DNA from: Minisyncoccota bacterium
Lineage (GTDB): Bacteria > Patescibacteriota > Minisyncoccia > Phycocordibacterales > UBA2100
Length of the DNA: 9,548 nucleotides
Direction: 5' to 3'
Assembly: GCA_020058565.1 (NCBI GenBank)
Contig: JAGVDT010000109.1
Location: 1 to 9,548 of the forward strand
A model generated the notes under the pieces. It saw only the letters and a program-made list of their open reading frames with translations, had not been told where the DNA came from and made no database searches. Every line of letters begins with the position of its first letter. Position 1 is the first letter of the stretch. This document shows, in pieces, positions 9,436 through 9,548 of the stretch. Both the position numbers and the translations under genes were made by a program.

Positions 9436-9548
9436 TTAAAATTCGTATTCTTTGTCTAATTCCATTGGGAAAAACCGTACGCCGCGCGGCTCGAGTATAG
9501 AGCCGGCTAGCTTAGGGACAAACCCCCCGAACTGCGGATGCAGCACCA
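9436..9548 (-). CDS. C-terminus of an unrecognised protein
   Basis: The last 36 codons of a frame that enters from the right edge and ends in TAA at 9436-9438. It reads LHPQFGGFVPKLAGSILEPR and, after GVRFF, ends PMELDKEYEF. The composition and the open frame to the edge suggest a real gene end, lying 36 nt upstream of ruvX on the same strand. No family can be named from this fragment. Confidence 0.55.
   Translation of the reverse strand, partial: VLHPQFGGFVPKLAGSILEPRGVRFFPMELDKEYEF

Noticed and set aside
1..9548. CRISPR array or insertion sequence
   Set aside because: No regularly spaced repeats and no transposase or cas-like frames are present; the repeats seen are palindromes or tRNA-end duplications.

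Overview
The window looks like part of a small bacterial genome of the Patescibacteria (Candidate Phyla Radiation), most likely a Parcubacteria-type lineage. This is inference from gene content: short single-copy housekeeping genes (rplS, ruvX, a free-standing MetRS-type tRNA-binding protein, acylphosphatase), a reduced pilM-pilN-pilO set, a membrane protein with a DUF2914 tail, few Shine-Dalgarno sites, and gaps filled with palindromic repeats. Base composition is close to half GC. No rRNA, CRISPR array, transposase or phage gene is visible.

Layout. 1-1163 (minus): a partial polytopic membrane protein preceded by a GT2 glycosyltransferase, whose start abuts a 114-bp inverted repeat; tRNA-His lies just upstream. 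1470-2573 (minus): a seven-helix membrane protein ending in a DUF2914-like domain. 2598-2859: a palindrome-rich block ending at tRNA-Leu(GAG). 2965-3403 (plus): an unrecognised 127-aa gene with its own promoter and terminator, the only protein gene on this strand. 3423-4982 (minus): L19 and its own promoter, then a two-gene unit of acylphosphatase and a 265-aa anchored protein. 5041-5612: tRNA-Val on plus, a 400-bp hairpin-rich non-coding stretch, tRNA-Arg(UCU) on minus. 5653-8366 (minus): pilM, a possible 38-aa ORF, pilN, pilO and a 107-aa one-helix protein, probably one operon building the inner-membrane platform of a type IV pilus-like machine. 8489-9548 (minus): the MetRS-type tRNA-binding protein, RuvX and the C-terminus of an unrecognised protein.

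The most interesting structure is shared by tRNA-Leu and tRNA-Arg. On the 3' side of each, the last ~15 nt of the tRNA plus one base are repeated directly, 177 bp away (15/16 identical) for Leu and 192 bp away (16/16) for Arg. Both intervals hold the same ordered parts: a hairpin extended by the complement of the tRNA 3' strand, a stem-loop that covaries between the copies around a TGCT loop, a 13-bp identical box CTCGGGCCTGCTC, and a second palindrome. They look like two copies of a miniature element that targets or copies tRNA 3' ends. A second pattern is a -10-like hexamer exactly 6 nt before the preferred start codon of several genes lacking a Shine-Dalgarno, which suggests leaderless transcripts. 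All of this was read by eye; no alignment, folding or database search was run.
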